Assembly (NCBI GenBank): GCA_964349045.1
Contig: CAYGFI010000116.1
Coordinates: 1 to 15,253 of the forward strand
DNA: 15,253 nt
Source: JACJXF01 sp964349045
Lineage (GTDB): Bacteria; Bacteroidota; Bacteroidia; Bacteroidales; GCA-2748055
Direction of reading: 5' to 3'
In this document: in pieces, positions 1-7,449 of the stretch
Numbering within the stretch: the stretch's first letter is position 1
Layout of the letters: each line of letters starts with the position of its first letter
Translations under genes and position numbers: made by a program
The notes under the pieces: generated by a model
The model's database searches: none
What the model saw: only the letters and a program-made list of their open reading frames with translations
Told to the model about the DNA's origin: nothing

Positions 1-195
1 AAAGCCTGCGAAGTAGCCCGGAGTAAAGGAATAAAAATTGTTGCCTTAACCGGGAAAACCGGTGGTAAACTTGCTAAACTCGCTGATGTTGAAATACGGG
101 TTCCGCATAAGGGATATTCCGACAGGATACAGGAAATACATATCAAAGTGATACATATTTTGATTGAGATTATTGAGAAAGGGATGGCTGGATGA
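1..195 (+). CDS. gmhA: D-sedoheptulose-7-phosphate isomerase, C-terminal part (5' truncated by window)
   Basis: Frame 1 is open from the first base to a TGA at 193-195 and encodes the last 64 residues of a SIS-domain sugar isomerase. GmhA converts sedoheptulose-7-phosphate to D-glycero-manno-heptose-7-phosphate, the first step of ADP-heptose synthesis for LPS inner core, in the cytosol. Visible family marks are the ALTGKTGGKLAKLAD stretch (residues 15-29 of the fragment), IRVPHKGYSDRIQEIHIK just after it, and the C-terminal helix HILIEIIEKG. The Q and H in RIQEIH match the conserved active-site Gln/His pair of GmhA. The 5' part is outside the window, so length and start cannot be judged. The stop codon overlaps an ATG (ATGA, 192-195) that opens an 11-codon frame running into the downstream tandem repeat. 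Another SIS isomerase is possible but less likely. Confidence 0.88.
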   Translation, partial: KACEVARSKGIKIVALTGKTGGKLAKLADVEIRVPHKGYSDRIQEIHIKVIHILIEIIEKGMAG

Positions 196-205
196 GATAT
201 TTTGT

Positions 206-284
206 GAATGGGTGGATGAGGGAATAAGTGAATGAGTAAATGAGTAAATGAGTGAATGAGTAAATGAGTGAATGAGTGAATGAG
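206..284 (+). repeat. 8-bp tandem repeat, unit RAATGAGT, about 9.9 copies
   Basis: Nearly ten tandem 8-base units (GAATGAGT or AAATGAGT) run from 206 to 284. The three leftmost units (206-229) are degenerate and the units from 230 onward are clean. The array fills almost the whole gap between the gmhA stop and the ATG at 290, ending 5 bases before that start. From 232 onward each unit supplies an ATG that reads ATG AGT (A/G)AA TGA, and each TGA overlaps the next ATG as ATGA. The last ATG (280) instead reads eight codons out of frame into the downstream gene. The repeat is seen directly; any effect on translation is inference, and slippage-derived filler is the null explanation. Confidence 0.9.
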
Positions 285-289
285 AATAT

Positions 290-1093
290 ATGGATCAGTT
301 AAATAACGAATGGCGCAAAGTAGCATCTGCTATTTACCGTAAACCGGTCGACTCCAAGGTATTTGGCTCGGTAGAAATTGACGTTACTGATCTTGAGGAG
401 TTTGTAAGCAGGAAGAGGAAGGAGGGACTGAAGATTACACTTACCCATATTTTTGTGCTTATTGTTGACAGGGCCTTGAAGTATGAGGTGCCGGAGCTTA
501 ACTCCTTTATCAGGAGGGGAAATGTTATCGGGAGGGAGCATGTAGATGTTATGGTAAGCATATTGAATGAGGAAAAGCAGATGAGTTCCGTAAAAGTCTG
601 TGAAGCGGAACAGCTCAATCTGACTGAACTGGCAGCCGTGCTGAATGAAAGCATAAAAAGTTCACGTTCAGGACTGGAGAGCAAGACTATGAGACTAAAG
701 GGATTTCTTGCCGCCATTCCATGGCCCTTTCGAAACTGGATTTTTTCACTTATTAAGCGCATTACCATCGACTGGGGAATAAGCATTCCAATGCTCGGAC
801 TCTCAGGCAACAGTTTTGGTTCGGTAGTGATAACCAATATCGGGAGCATCGGACTCGACATGGGCTACCCGGCGCTATTTCCCACGGCTAATGTAGCCAT
901 AGTGTTTGTGATGGGAGGCGTATCCAAAAAGCCCGTGGTGATAAATGATCAGGTAGTTATTAGAAGAATAATGTCTCTGGGTGCAGCTCTTGATCACCGG
1001 TTGGTGGATGCCGTTCATGGAGGAAAGATGTTTAAATATATCAAACAGGTTGTCAGAAATCCCCATATTCTGGAAGTAAAACCTGATTTTTAA
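290..1093 (+). CDS. Stand-alone 2-oxoacid dehydrogenase E2-type acyltransferase domain protein
   Basis: This 267-residue cytosolic protein has the catalytic fold of the E2 dihydrolipoyl acyltransferases (also the chloramphenicol acetyltransferase fold). The order is right: an N-terminal strand/helix region, then FGSVVITNIGSIGLDMGYP (residues 176-194), then the signature ALDHRLVDAVHGG (233-245). In that signature His236 and Asp240 correspond to the catalytic DHRxxDG motif, but the usual Gly after Asp is Ala (A241). There is no lipoyl domain and no E1/E3-binding domain, and no E1 or E3 gene is nearby, so it is probably not a normal dehydrogenase-complex subunit. The acyl donor and acceptor are unknown. 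It follows gmhA in the same direction, and the first ATG after the tandem repeat is the natural start, with an A/T-rich leader and no Shine-Dalgarno. Confidence 0.8.
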   Translation: MDQLNNEWRKVASAIYRKPVDSKVFGSVEIDVTDLEEFVSRKRKEGLKITLTHIFVLIVDRALKYEVPELNSFIRRGNVIGREHVDVMVSILNEEKQMSSVKVCEAEQLNLTELAAVLNESIKSSRSGLESKTMRLKGFLAAIPWPFRNWIFSLIKRITIDWGISIPMLGLSGNSFGSVVITNIGSIGLDMGYPALFPTANVAIVFVMGGVSKKPVVINDQVVIRRIMSLGAALDHRLVDAVHGGKMFKYIKQVVRNPHILEVKPDF

Positions 1094-1178
1094 CTTTCCG
1101 GTTATTAAAAATATTTCTTTCTGAACGCTGATTTTTTCAAATTCCCGGCATTAACAGGTATATGCAATATCTGTTATC

Positions 1179-2717
1179 ATGCTAATAAAAACATATGCCA
1201 GTTCGGTTCATGGTATTAATGCAGACATTATTACCATTGAAGTTAACATTTCGACCGGTATAAAATGCAGTATCGTCGGACTGGCCGACAATGCAGTTAA
1301 AGAGAGTCAGCAAAGAATCGAATCGGCGCTAAAAAACAATGGATTTCACTGGCCGGGTAAAAAAATAGTTATAAACCTGGCGCCGGCAGATATTAAAAAA
1401 GAGGGTTCGGCCTATGATCTTCCTATGGCTATTGGAATTCTGGCCGCATCGGAACAACTTAAAAATAGCTTACTGGAGAAATTTGTTATCATGGGGGAGT
1501 TATCTCTCGATGGCAGTCTTCAGCGCCTGCGCGGTGGTCTTCCCATGGCAATCAGAGCCAGAGATGAGGGTTTCAGGGGAATGATCTTACCGGAAGGAAA
1601 TGCTATGGAAGCGGCAGTTGTTGATGGTCTGGAAGTTATCGGGGTGCGAACCCTCTCTGATGTAGTAGGTTTTTTAAATGGAGAAAATTTAATCAAACCG
1701 CTGATAATTAACGCAAAAGAAGAGTTTTTTAATAAGCTTACCCATTTTGATACTGATTTTTCGGAAGTAAAGGGACAGGAAAATGTAAAGCGAGCTCTTG
1801 AAATTGCAGCAGCAGGAAATCATAATTTGTTAATGATTGGTCCGCCTGGCGCGGGAAAGACGATGCTTGCGAAAAGACTGCCAACGATTATTCCTCCTTT
1901 TAGCCTGGAAGAGGCTCTCGAAACTACTAAAATTCATTCCGTTGCAGGTAAAATAGGGAGAAATACATCATTGATGACCCGGAGACCCTTTCGCAGCCCT
2001 CATCATACTATTTCAGATGTTGCCCTTGTCGGGGGTGGTAACTTCCCTCAGCCAGGGGAAATTTCCCTGGCTCACAACGGTGTTTTATTCCTTGATGAAT
2101 TACCCGAATTTAAACGAAACGTGCTGGAAGTGATGAGGCAACCACTTGAAGACAGGGTAATTACGGTTTCCCGAGCCAGGTTCAGCATCGAGTTCCCTGC
2201 AAATTTTACCCTGATAGCCAGTATGAATCCTTGTCCATGCGGGTATTATAATCATCCCGAGAAAGAATGTGTTTGTGGTCCGGGAATTGTAAAAAAATAC
2301 CTGACAAAAATATCGGGACCACTTCTCGACCGCATCGACATACATATTGAGGTTGTTCCCGTGCCATTTCGTCAGCTATCGGAATTGCGTGAAGCAGAGA
2401 AAAGCGCTGTAATTCGCGATAGAGTTGTATTAGCAAGAGGTATTCAGGAGAAGAGGTTTTCAGAATCAAACGGCATCTATTCAAATGCCCAGATGGGCAG
2501 CAGATTGTTACGAAAATATTGCCGGATTGATAACGATGGGCAGGCGCTGCTGAAAAACGCTATGGAAAAGCTGGGACTTTCGGCAAGAGCCTATGACCGT
2601 ATATTAAAAGTTTCCCGGACTATTGCCGATCTTGAAGGATCGGAGAATATCCAGACATATCATCTCGCGGAGGCGATAAACTACAGGAATCTTGACAGGG
2701 AAGGCTGGGCCGGGTAG
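1179..2717 (+). CDS. comM: YifB/ComM family Mg-chelatase-like AAA+ ATPase
   Basis: A full-length 512-residue member of the YifB/ComM family; the family is usually about 500 residues. The N-terminal ChlI-like domain spans roughly residues 20-165. The AAA+ core has Walker A GPPGAGKT (221-228), Walker B GVLFLDELPEF (301-311) and the arginine-bearing GPLLDRIDIH (380-389). The C-terminal Mg-chelatase lid domain ends the protein. A family Cys cluster, PCPCGYYNHPEKECVC (351-366), is intact with C352, C354, C364 and C366. In Vibrio and Haemophilus, ComM is a hexameric branch-migration helicase that extends DNA integration during natural transformation. That this copy does the same is inference; no other competence gene is in the window. 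It starts 85 bases after the E2-like gene, and its stop lies 3 bases from the stop of the convergent caspase gene. Confidence 0.93.
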   Translation: MLIKTYASSVHGINADIITIEVNISTGIKCSIVGLADNAVKESQQRIESALKNNGFHWPGKKIVINLAPADIKKEGSAYDLPMAIGILAASEQLKNSLLEKFVIMGELSLDGSLQRLRGGLPMAIRARDEGFRGMILPEGNAMEAAVVDGLEVIGVRTLSDVVGFLNGENLIKPLIINAKEEFFNKLTHFDTDFSEVKGQENVKRALEIAAAGNHNLLMIGPPGAGKTMLAKRLPTIIPPFSLEEALETTKIHSVAGKIGRNTSLMTRRPFRSPHHTISDVALVGGGNFPQPGEISLAHNGVLFLDELPEFKRNVLEVMRQPLEDRVITVSRARFSIEFPANFTLIASMNPCPCGYYNHPEKECVCGPGIVKKYLTKISGPLLDRIDIHIEVVPVPFRQLSELREAEKSAVIRDRVVLARGIQEKRFSESNGIYSNAQMGSRLLRKYCRIDNDGQALLKNAMEKLGLSARAYDRILKVSRTIADLEGSENIQTYHLAEAINYRNLDREGWAG

Positions 2718-2720
2718 CGT

Positions 2721-4877
2721 TTATTTCTTCCTCCTCATAAAAATAAAATCCCCTCCCTCATCGCCTGCATTCCCGACAACTCCATATTGTGGAATACTTT
2801 CAGTATTGTTCAGAACGGCAGGTTTGAAACTAAAAAAAAGCTGCTCTGAAGGTAAATAGTGATCCTGGTTTTCGTAAAGTCTTTTTACCAGGAAATCAAT
2901 AAAGACAGATTTGTCTGGTACTTCGGTAAGAGTGCCACTTGTCATGGCTTTTCTGCTGGTGAATTCGTATAATTTCATCGCTGACAAATCCTGATTTCCG
3001 AATGCAGCCCTGGTTTTGAATATACTCCCGCTGAAACACGCGTCTGCTATGAGCAGAGTATGTTTTGCCGGTATGCTTCTAATATAATCACTAACAGAGC
3101 TATTGCCTATCCAATTAGAAGTATTTTGTTTACTTGCATCTGATGGCAGCCAGAATCCCTTTTGTGAAGTCTCATTCCAATAGCCATGTCCGGCATAGAA
3201 GATAAGCAGATTGTCGGATTTGGTTAGTTCTTTTTCAAGCCGGTCGAGTGAAGAAATTATTTGCTCACGTGTTGGATTTTTTAGAAAGGTAACATTAAGC
3301 GTTTCAAATAAGTACTCATTTATAAGGACATCAAATAATTTTTGAGCATCTTTAATTGGCTTATCTAAATCATTTATCTGCGGGTCATTATAATCTTCAA
3401 CCGCGATCAGCAGTGCAAAATATTTACCTTTTAAAGTAATTTCTGAGGATGTCCCTTTGTTTTCACGGGCAGAAACTACCGTCGTAGGGTTTGAGCCGGA
3501 ACCTTCCAGTGTATTTGACGCGTATGATTCTGGAATCAGTTTCAGATTTTTAATTGCTTCTGATTCATATTGAGCAACATAGGTTTCAAATTTTGGATTT
3601 CCAATCCTTACTTTAAAATCTTTTGGGGTTTCATTTATGTTCATCCCTGCATTGGCAATAAGATTCTGATTTATATAGCTTTCAATCAACTTGCCGGAAT
3701 AATCTCTAAAAGTGAAAGTTTTCAGATCAAGCTTATAGGTATTAAGTCCTGTCCATCCGACTGTAATAAAATTTGAATTATCTATCGGGTGGATCGAAGA
3801 CAAAGTAACATATTCCATTTCCAGGGATTTAATCCAAATCGGATTTAATTCCGGTCCCAGTTTGGTAATGTATTTATCGGAATTAATGGAAGGATCTTCC
3901 TTTTGTATTGACAATAAGATAAGATGATCATTATCAGTAAAAGCAAAAGAGTTTTTGGAAATATTTACCAGGCGGTTTGTGCTGAAACTATTGATTAATC
4001 CTCCAGATTGATCAATTACCATTTTAGTTATATTAACAATTTCTCCGCTACCTGAATAGACGTTCAACAGACATACAACTAATCCATCTGAGTTTAAGTA
4101 AAGTGAAGATGGGATTGCCCCGGGGAAACCAATATATGATTTCTCCCAAATTTTATAACCCCTGCTATCCATATGCAGAATATATGGAATTTTTTGGCTT
4201 CCCAGTTTTTCGGAGGTGAATCCTGCAAGGAAAAATCCCCCATTCCTGTCAGAGACTACTGTTATAAATTCATCATTAATATATCTGGCTCCAAACATAG
4301 ACTGTGACTCAATGGATCCTTTTTTATTCAGTTTAATTATCCATGCCTCAGTATCATTATTACCTTTAATTTCTTTTGCGCCACATAAAAAAACACCTTT
4401 TTCTGGCGTTTCATACAGATCATTTATTATTTCTTTTCCACCTCCACCGGTTGTATTTTCCCAGAGTATATTACCTTCCTTATCAACTTTTACTACCCAG
4501 ATTAAGGGATTTGATGAACCCTGCTGTTTTGTGCCTAATATATAGAAATCATTTGTTCCGGTAGGGGAGATTGTCTTAAATTTACAGTCTGATGAGCCTC
4601 CATAGGTCTTTTGCCATATAAGTTCCCCATTAGGGTTTAATTTAACCATCAGAATTTTTTGACCAGGAATTGAAGCTGAGGTTGTTTCCCCGGTAAGAAT
4701 AAAATTACCGTCATATGTTTTTAGTACTGAATGGATTTTGTCACTCTGGTTGAAGTCATGTGTTTTTTCCCAGTTAATTCTGAAAAATGATTGTGCAGAA
4801 GAAATATAATTCAGACTCATTGCAAGAATTAGAACTGCAAGAAACTTCCTGAAAAATTGTTTTTCAAGGTCTATCAT
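2721..4877 (-). CDS. Secreted beta-propeller/caspase-fold (C14) cysteine protease
   Basis: The 718-residue protein starts with a probable Sec signal peptide (hydrophobic core FLAVLILAMSLNYISSA, residues 12-28). Residues about 30-380 hold roughly 50-residue beta-propeller repeats with the pattern 'DGxFxLxG ... VKLxxxGxxxWxKTxGG', best seen at 55-95, 108-145 and 160-195. The C-terminal caspase domain begins near KYFALLIAVEDY (485-496). It contains the catalytic His in YAGHGYW (His564) and the catalytic Cys in DACFSGS (Cys614), so the dyad is intact. There is no obvious type IX secretion C-terminal domain; the protein ends FIFMRRKK. It is the last gene of a four-gene minus-strand cluster, 33 bases after the preceding lipoprotein gene. 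Substrate is unknown; caspase-like proteins of this kind often favour basic P1 residues, but that is general family knowledge. It converges on comM with no visible terminator between them. Confidence 0.88.
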   Translation of the reverse strand: MIDLEKQFFRKFLAVLILAMSLNYISSAQSFFRINWEKTHDFNQSDKIHSVLKTYDGNFILTGETTSASIPGQKILMVKLNPNGELIWQKTYGGSSDCKFKTISPTGTNDFYILGTKQQGSSNPLIWVVKVDKEGNILWENTTGGGGKEIINDLYETPEKGVFLCGAKEIKGNNDTEAWIIKLNKKGSIESQSMFGARYINDEFITVVSDRNGGFFLAGFTSEKLGSQKIPYILHMDSRGYKIWEKSYIGFPGAIPSSLYLNSDGLVVCLLNVYSGSGEIVNITKMVIDQSGGLINSFSTNRLVNISKNSFAFTDNDHLILLSIQKEDPSINSDKYITKLGPELNPIWIKSLEMEYVTLSSIHPIDNSNFITVGWTGLNTYKLDLKTFTFRDYSGKLIESYINQNLIANAGMNINETPKDFKVRIGNPKFETYVAQYESEAIKNLKLIPESYASNTLEGSGSNPTTVVSARENKGTSSEITLKGKYFALLIAVEDYNDPQINDLDKPIKDAQKLFDVLINEYLFETLNVTFLKNPTREQIISSLDRLEKELTKSDNLLIFYAGHGYWNETSQKGFWLPSDASKQNTSNWIGNSSVSDYIRSIPAKHTLLIADACFSGSIFKTRAAFGNQDLSAMKLYEFTSRKAMTSGTLTEVPDKSVFIDFLVKRLYENQDHYLPSEQLFFSFKPAVLNNTESIPQYGVVGNAGDEGGDFIFMRRKK

Positions 4878-4910
4878 GATTTTGAGTTTTTATCCAATTC
4901 CGACGAAGAA

Positions 4911-5708
4911 CTACTTTTTGATATTGAAAATGTAGCGGTCTGACTCGCTCCCGGGCAGATTGATTATACCTGTAATTTTAATTACAGGGTAAATTTCTTG
5001 AAATTCTATCGTTCTTATTTTTGTGATGTAAATATCGCCAACAGAAATATTATTAAGAAATTCCAATTTTACACCTCCGTTATAAGCAGCTTTGGCACTG
5101 ACATTTGTGCAGTTTGCATAATCGAAGCCATTGAATTTTACAAACTTTATACCGGCAGGCGAAATCCAGCGGTATAAAAGCGTTTCGCTGTTTGTTGTAT
5201 CAGCGATGTGTACATCAGATGAATCGGTTAAATGTAGATAATTGGGTGTGCCGGATACCAGGTTGTATCCGTTTTGGAAACCGGAGTTTCCTGAGAACAA
5301 CTCATGTCCTGCTGTTTCTGTAAGGTAAACAAAAGAAGGAGTAACATTAATAACTCTGTAGTTACTGACATTTTCATTGGAAGCGTCTATCAGGACGAAC
5401 TCAAGGGTTATGCTTGTGGTATCGGTTAAATCAGGTACCCGGTATTCGTATTGAAAATACAAAGTTTTACCTGAAATACTTGTGTCAAGTTCTGTTTTAG
5501 AGTATTCCCCTTCAATCCGGCTTTTGATGATTAATTGTTTCAACTCGAATGGAGAGCTGCAGTTAACTTCAATCACAACAACCTGTGAGGATTGTGCACT
5601 TATATGTATATCAAAAGGAGAAAGCAATACCACTGCCTTCTCATTTTTTTTCTGACAAGAAATCAGAAGCAGGGTTATCATTAACCCGAGATAAAAAGAT
5701 CTTTTCAA
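4911..5708 (-). CDS. Putative lipoprotein of unknown function, beta-rich
   Basis: A 265-residue protein with a clear lipoprotein signal: basic MKR start, hydrophobic stretch to LLLISC, and lipidated Cys18. The residues after Cys (QKKNEK) are basic rather than acidic, so the acidic surface-export signal described for some Bacteroidota lipoproteins is not visible. Residues about 30-130 look like an immunoglobulin-like beta sandwich, with alternating hydrophobic strands and few helices. The second half (about 135-265) is also strand-rich, with a YRWISPAGIKFVKFNGFDY stretch near its middle. I do not recognise a named family. It sits 17 bases after the 151-residue lipoprotein gene and 33 bases before the caspase gene, so it is very likely co-transcribed with both. 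An envelope partner or substrate-recognition role for the protease is inference only. Confidence 0.75.
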   Translation of the reverse strand: MKRSFYLGLMITLLLISCQKKNEKAVVLLSPFDIHISAQSSQVVVIEVNCSSPFELKQLIIKSRIEGEYSKTELDTSISGKTLYFQYEYRVPDLTDTTSITLEFVLIDASNENVSNYRVINVTPSFVYLTETAGHELFSGNSGFQNGYNLVSGTPNYLHLTDSSDVHIADTTNSETLLYRWISPAGIKFVKFNGFDYANCTNVSAKAAYNGGVKLEFLNNISVGDIYITKIRTIEFQEIYPVIKITGIINLPGSESDRYIFNIKK

Positions 5709-5725
5709 AGTTTCAGTTTGCTCCC

Positions 5726-6181
5726 TCAGATTTTTAGTTTATAAACTTTTATTCGGGCGGTTTTTTTAATTTTCTTACCCAGAAACAGATTCTCTGTCTC
5801 ATCGATAACATATGAAGGAATGGTAAAATCCGCATCAGGATATTCAACATATACATCATAAAGGGCTCTATAAAGAACCGGACTCATCGGTATGTTTCTT
5901 TTGCCGTATATGCTCATACTATTGATGTTACGATTACTAACTTCTTTGTCGTTAATAAATTCAAAAATTCTTATAATACCTAAATACTGACTATATTTCA
6001 CCGAAATGTCCATTTCTCCTATAAACTCAAAATCGGAGGATGTGAGTTCAAATCTTACAAGATCCGGGTAAAATGAAGCAGTTCTGCCAGATCTGCTGGT
6101 ATTTATGCTAACGCAGGAAGAAAATGCGATTAGGCCCAGGATTAATAAAAATCCTTTTATACTTACCAAATAAGGTTTCAT
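5726..6181 (-). CDS. Small putative lipoprotein
   Basis: A 151-residue protein with a signal peptide ending LIAFSSC, giving lipidated Cys23. The mature part contains RALYDVYVEYPDADF (residues about 105-119) and ends with a basic FLGKKIKKTARIKVYKLKI run. The RALYD/ADF pattern followed by a lysine-rich terminal strand is reminiscent of small Bacteroidota envelope lipoproteins with no assigned function; I cannot name a family. It lies 22 bases downstream of the barrel gene and 17 bases upstream of the larger lipoprotein gene, consistent with one transcript. It is in a normal reading frame with no sign of decay. A role in outer-membrane assembly or anchoring of the barrel is speculation from position. 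Confidence 0.72.
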   Translation of the reverse strand: MKPYLVSIKGFLLILGLIAFSSCVSINTSRSGRTASFYPDLVRFELTSSDFEFIGEMDISVKYSQYLGIIRIFEFINDKEVSNRNINSMSIYGKRNIPMSPVLYRALYDVYVEYPDADFTIPSYVIDETENLFLGKKIKKTARIKVYKLKI

Positions 6182-6203
6182 AATGTATAGGTATCAGGTT
6201 TGA

Positions 6204-7001
6204 TTATTTTTTGAAGAAATAGGTGATTGTGAGTCTAACATTACCCTGAAGCTGAAAGTCTCTCCGGTTAAGCGACTCATACTTTATGCCGGCACCGGTA
6301 TCATCAATTGTATAATAAACCTGGTCGGTAGTTAATGTGCCGAATTCGCTTGAAATATTATGTTTATATCTGTCAAACAGATGTCCCATTATAGCAGCGC
6401 CGAAATCTGCTCCTAAAGCCAGTGGAAGATCGGCTATAAAAGCCTGAATTCCAACAAAACCTTCAAGCCCATAGGTAAGGCTGGTGCGAGTCAGTGAGTA
6501 GTCGTTAAAGTCACCATTAGTATAGCTTGAATTATTAACATTCTTCTCCCTGTTCCATCCCAGTGGAAATGTTGTGCCCAGGTAAACATCCATAATGTTG
6601 GAACTGGTAAAATGGCGTTCAAATCCCGGGTAAACCGTAAACCTGGAAGTATTTTCGATTATTTTCCTCTCTTCCAGAGTACCACCATTAATAAGCGGGT
6701 CAATTTTTCCACTTAGGATCTTGTTTTTTGTTGAAGTTTGAAAACCGATTCTCAAAACATTATGATCTGTCCTGTAGTATTTCAGACTTACGATAGGCAA
6801 TCCATTATATTCCAGATCATTATCAAACCAATATTCGAGCTCGTTATAGGCAAGACCGAAAAATAATCCGTAATTACCCATAACAGGCCGGGTTCCAACT
6901 TTAAAAGTGCTTGGACTGCTAATCCTGTCGGATAATTGAGAGAAAACGTTTGAACTGCAAATTAACAGTATGAATAGTACTGAATACTGAATTTTCTTCA
7001 T
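6204..7001 (-). CDS. Outer-membrane beta-barrel-like protein
   Basis: A 265-residue protein with a Sec signal peptide (MKKIQYSVLFILLICSSNVFSQ, cut here in two: basic start, then hydrophobic core and SQ at the cleavage site). The mature part has alternating strands typical of 8-12-stranded barrels, such as VSLKYYRTDHNVLRIGFQT (about 76-94), YPGFERHFTSSNIMDVYLGT, LTYGLEGFVGIQAFIADLPL and the C-terminal LQGNVRLTITYFFKK. It ends in aromatic residues and basic lysines rather than the canonical terminal Phe. It is the first gene of the minus-strand cluster leading to the caspase-like protease, with its ATG at 7001 and a 551-bp divergent spacer upstream. No transport or adhesion function can be assigned from sequence. 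It may be a structural partner of the downstream lipoproteins. Confidence 0.72.
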   Translation of the reverse strand: MKKIQYSVLFILLICSSNVFSQLSDRISSPSTFKVGTRPVMGNYGLFFGLAYNELEYWFDNDLEYNGLPIVSLKYYRTDHNVLRIGFQTSTKNKILSGKIDPLINGGTLEERKIIENTSRFTVYPGFERHFTSSNIMDVYLGTTFPLGWNREKNVNNSSYTNGDFNDYSLTRTSLTYGLEGFVGIQAFIADLPLALGADFGAAIMGHLFDRYKHNISSEFGTLTTDQVYYTIDDTGAGIKYESLNRRDFQLQGNVRLTITYFFKK

Positions 7002-7164
7002 AGTTTTGGTTTTGTAAGGTTATTAGGTTTCTAAATGTAAAGAAAAATTGAATAGACAGGCATTATTTTGTTATATTATTCACAAAATTTGTTTATTTGA
7101 ATCATAATTTTAGGATATTGACTTTAAAAGCGATTAAATTGTAAAAAGTTGAGTGCAACTACTC

Positions 7165-7181
7165 TACCGGATATACCGGTA
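7165..7181. promoter_or_regulatory. 17-bp inverted repeat, possible operator
   Basis: TACCGG and CCGGTA (6-bp arms) flank ATATA, giving a compact dyad in an otherwise AT-rich spacer. It lies about 164 bases upstream of the barrel gene start and about 370 bases upstream of the hppA start. The GC-rich arms stand out locally. A dimeric repressor or activator site is plausible, but no regulator gene is in the window. Confidence 0.35.
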
Positions 7182-7382
7182 TATAAATGAATCGTTCTTA
7201 TTTAGAATTAGAATATATTTGTCAGGAGAAAAAATATAGTTTTTATTAAATCCCAGCTTTATTTTTATTTTGAATCATTTAAGTTACAATAAATCAATAA
7301 TTAACGACGATTTAATCTTATTTGAATTTTTAGAGGATGAAGAATTGATGAGAAAAATCAATTCCATTTCATTTTTCGGGTT

Positions 7383-7415
7383 TTTGTTTTTAAAGAACAT
7401 TTTTGTATATCTTTA
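7383..7415 (+). promoter_or_regulatory. Bacteroidota-type promoter for hppA
   Basis: TTTG at 7383-7386 and TATCTTTA at 7408-7415 match the primary sigma-factor consensus of Bacteroides and relatives (TTTG, then TAnnTTTG) with a 21-base gap. The last base of the -7 box is A rather than G. The expected start is near 7420, giving an hppA leader of roughly 130 bases. The spacing and motif are seen; promoter use is inferred. Confidence 0.5.
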
Positions 7416-7449
7416 GCCCTTCAAATTTAAAACCTAAGATTTGAAGGCT
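7415..7449 (+). other. Hairpin at the predicted hppA transcript 5' end
   Basis: CCTTCAAAT (7418-7426) and ATTTGAAGG (7439-7447) form a 9-bp perfect stem with a 12-base loop, extended by AGC and GCT outside one bulged C. It sits directly after the predicted -7 box, so it would fold at the very start of the hppA mRNA. It has no following T-run and so is not a terminator. It may protect the mRNA 5' end, or be a DNA-level operator. Confidence 0.5.

Noticed and set aside
206..284. CRISPR array or phage attachment site for the 8-bp repeat
   Set aside because: Units are contiguous and only 8 bp with no spacers, and no integrase gene is nearby.
334..861. 175-codon minus-strand open frame across the E2-like gene
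   Set aside because: Shadow of a clearly homologous plus-strand gene; its Ser-rich composition matches no known fold.
4216..4564. Two plus-strand open frames inside the caspase gene
   Set aside because: Antisense shadows of the propeller repeats; low-complexity composition and no start context.
7348..7416. 23-codon hydrophobic open frame in the hppA upstream region
   Set aside because: Phe/Leu/Ile-rich because of AT-rich DNA, overlaps the hppA promoter, and has no recognisable relatives.
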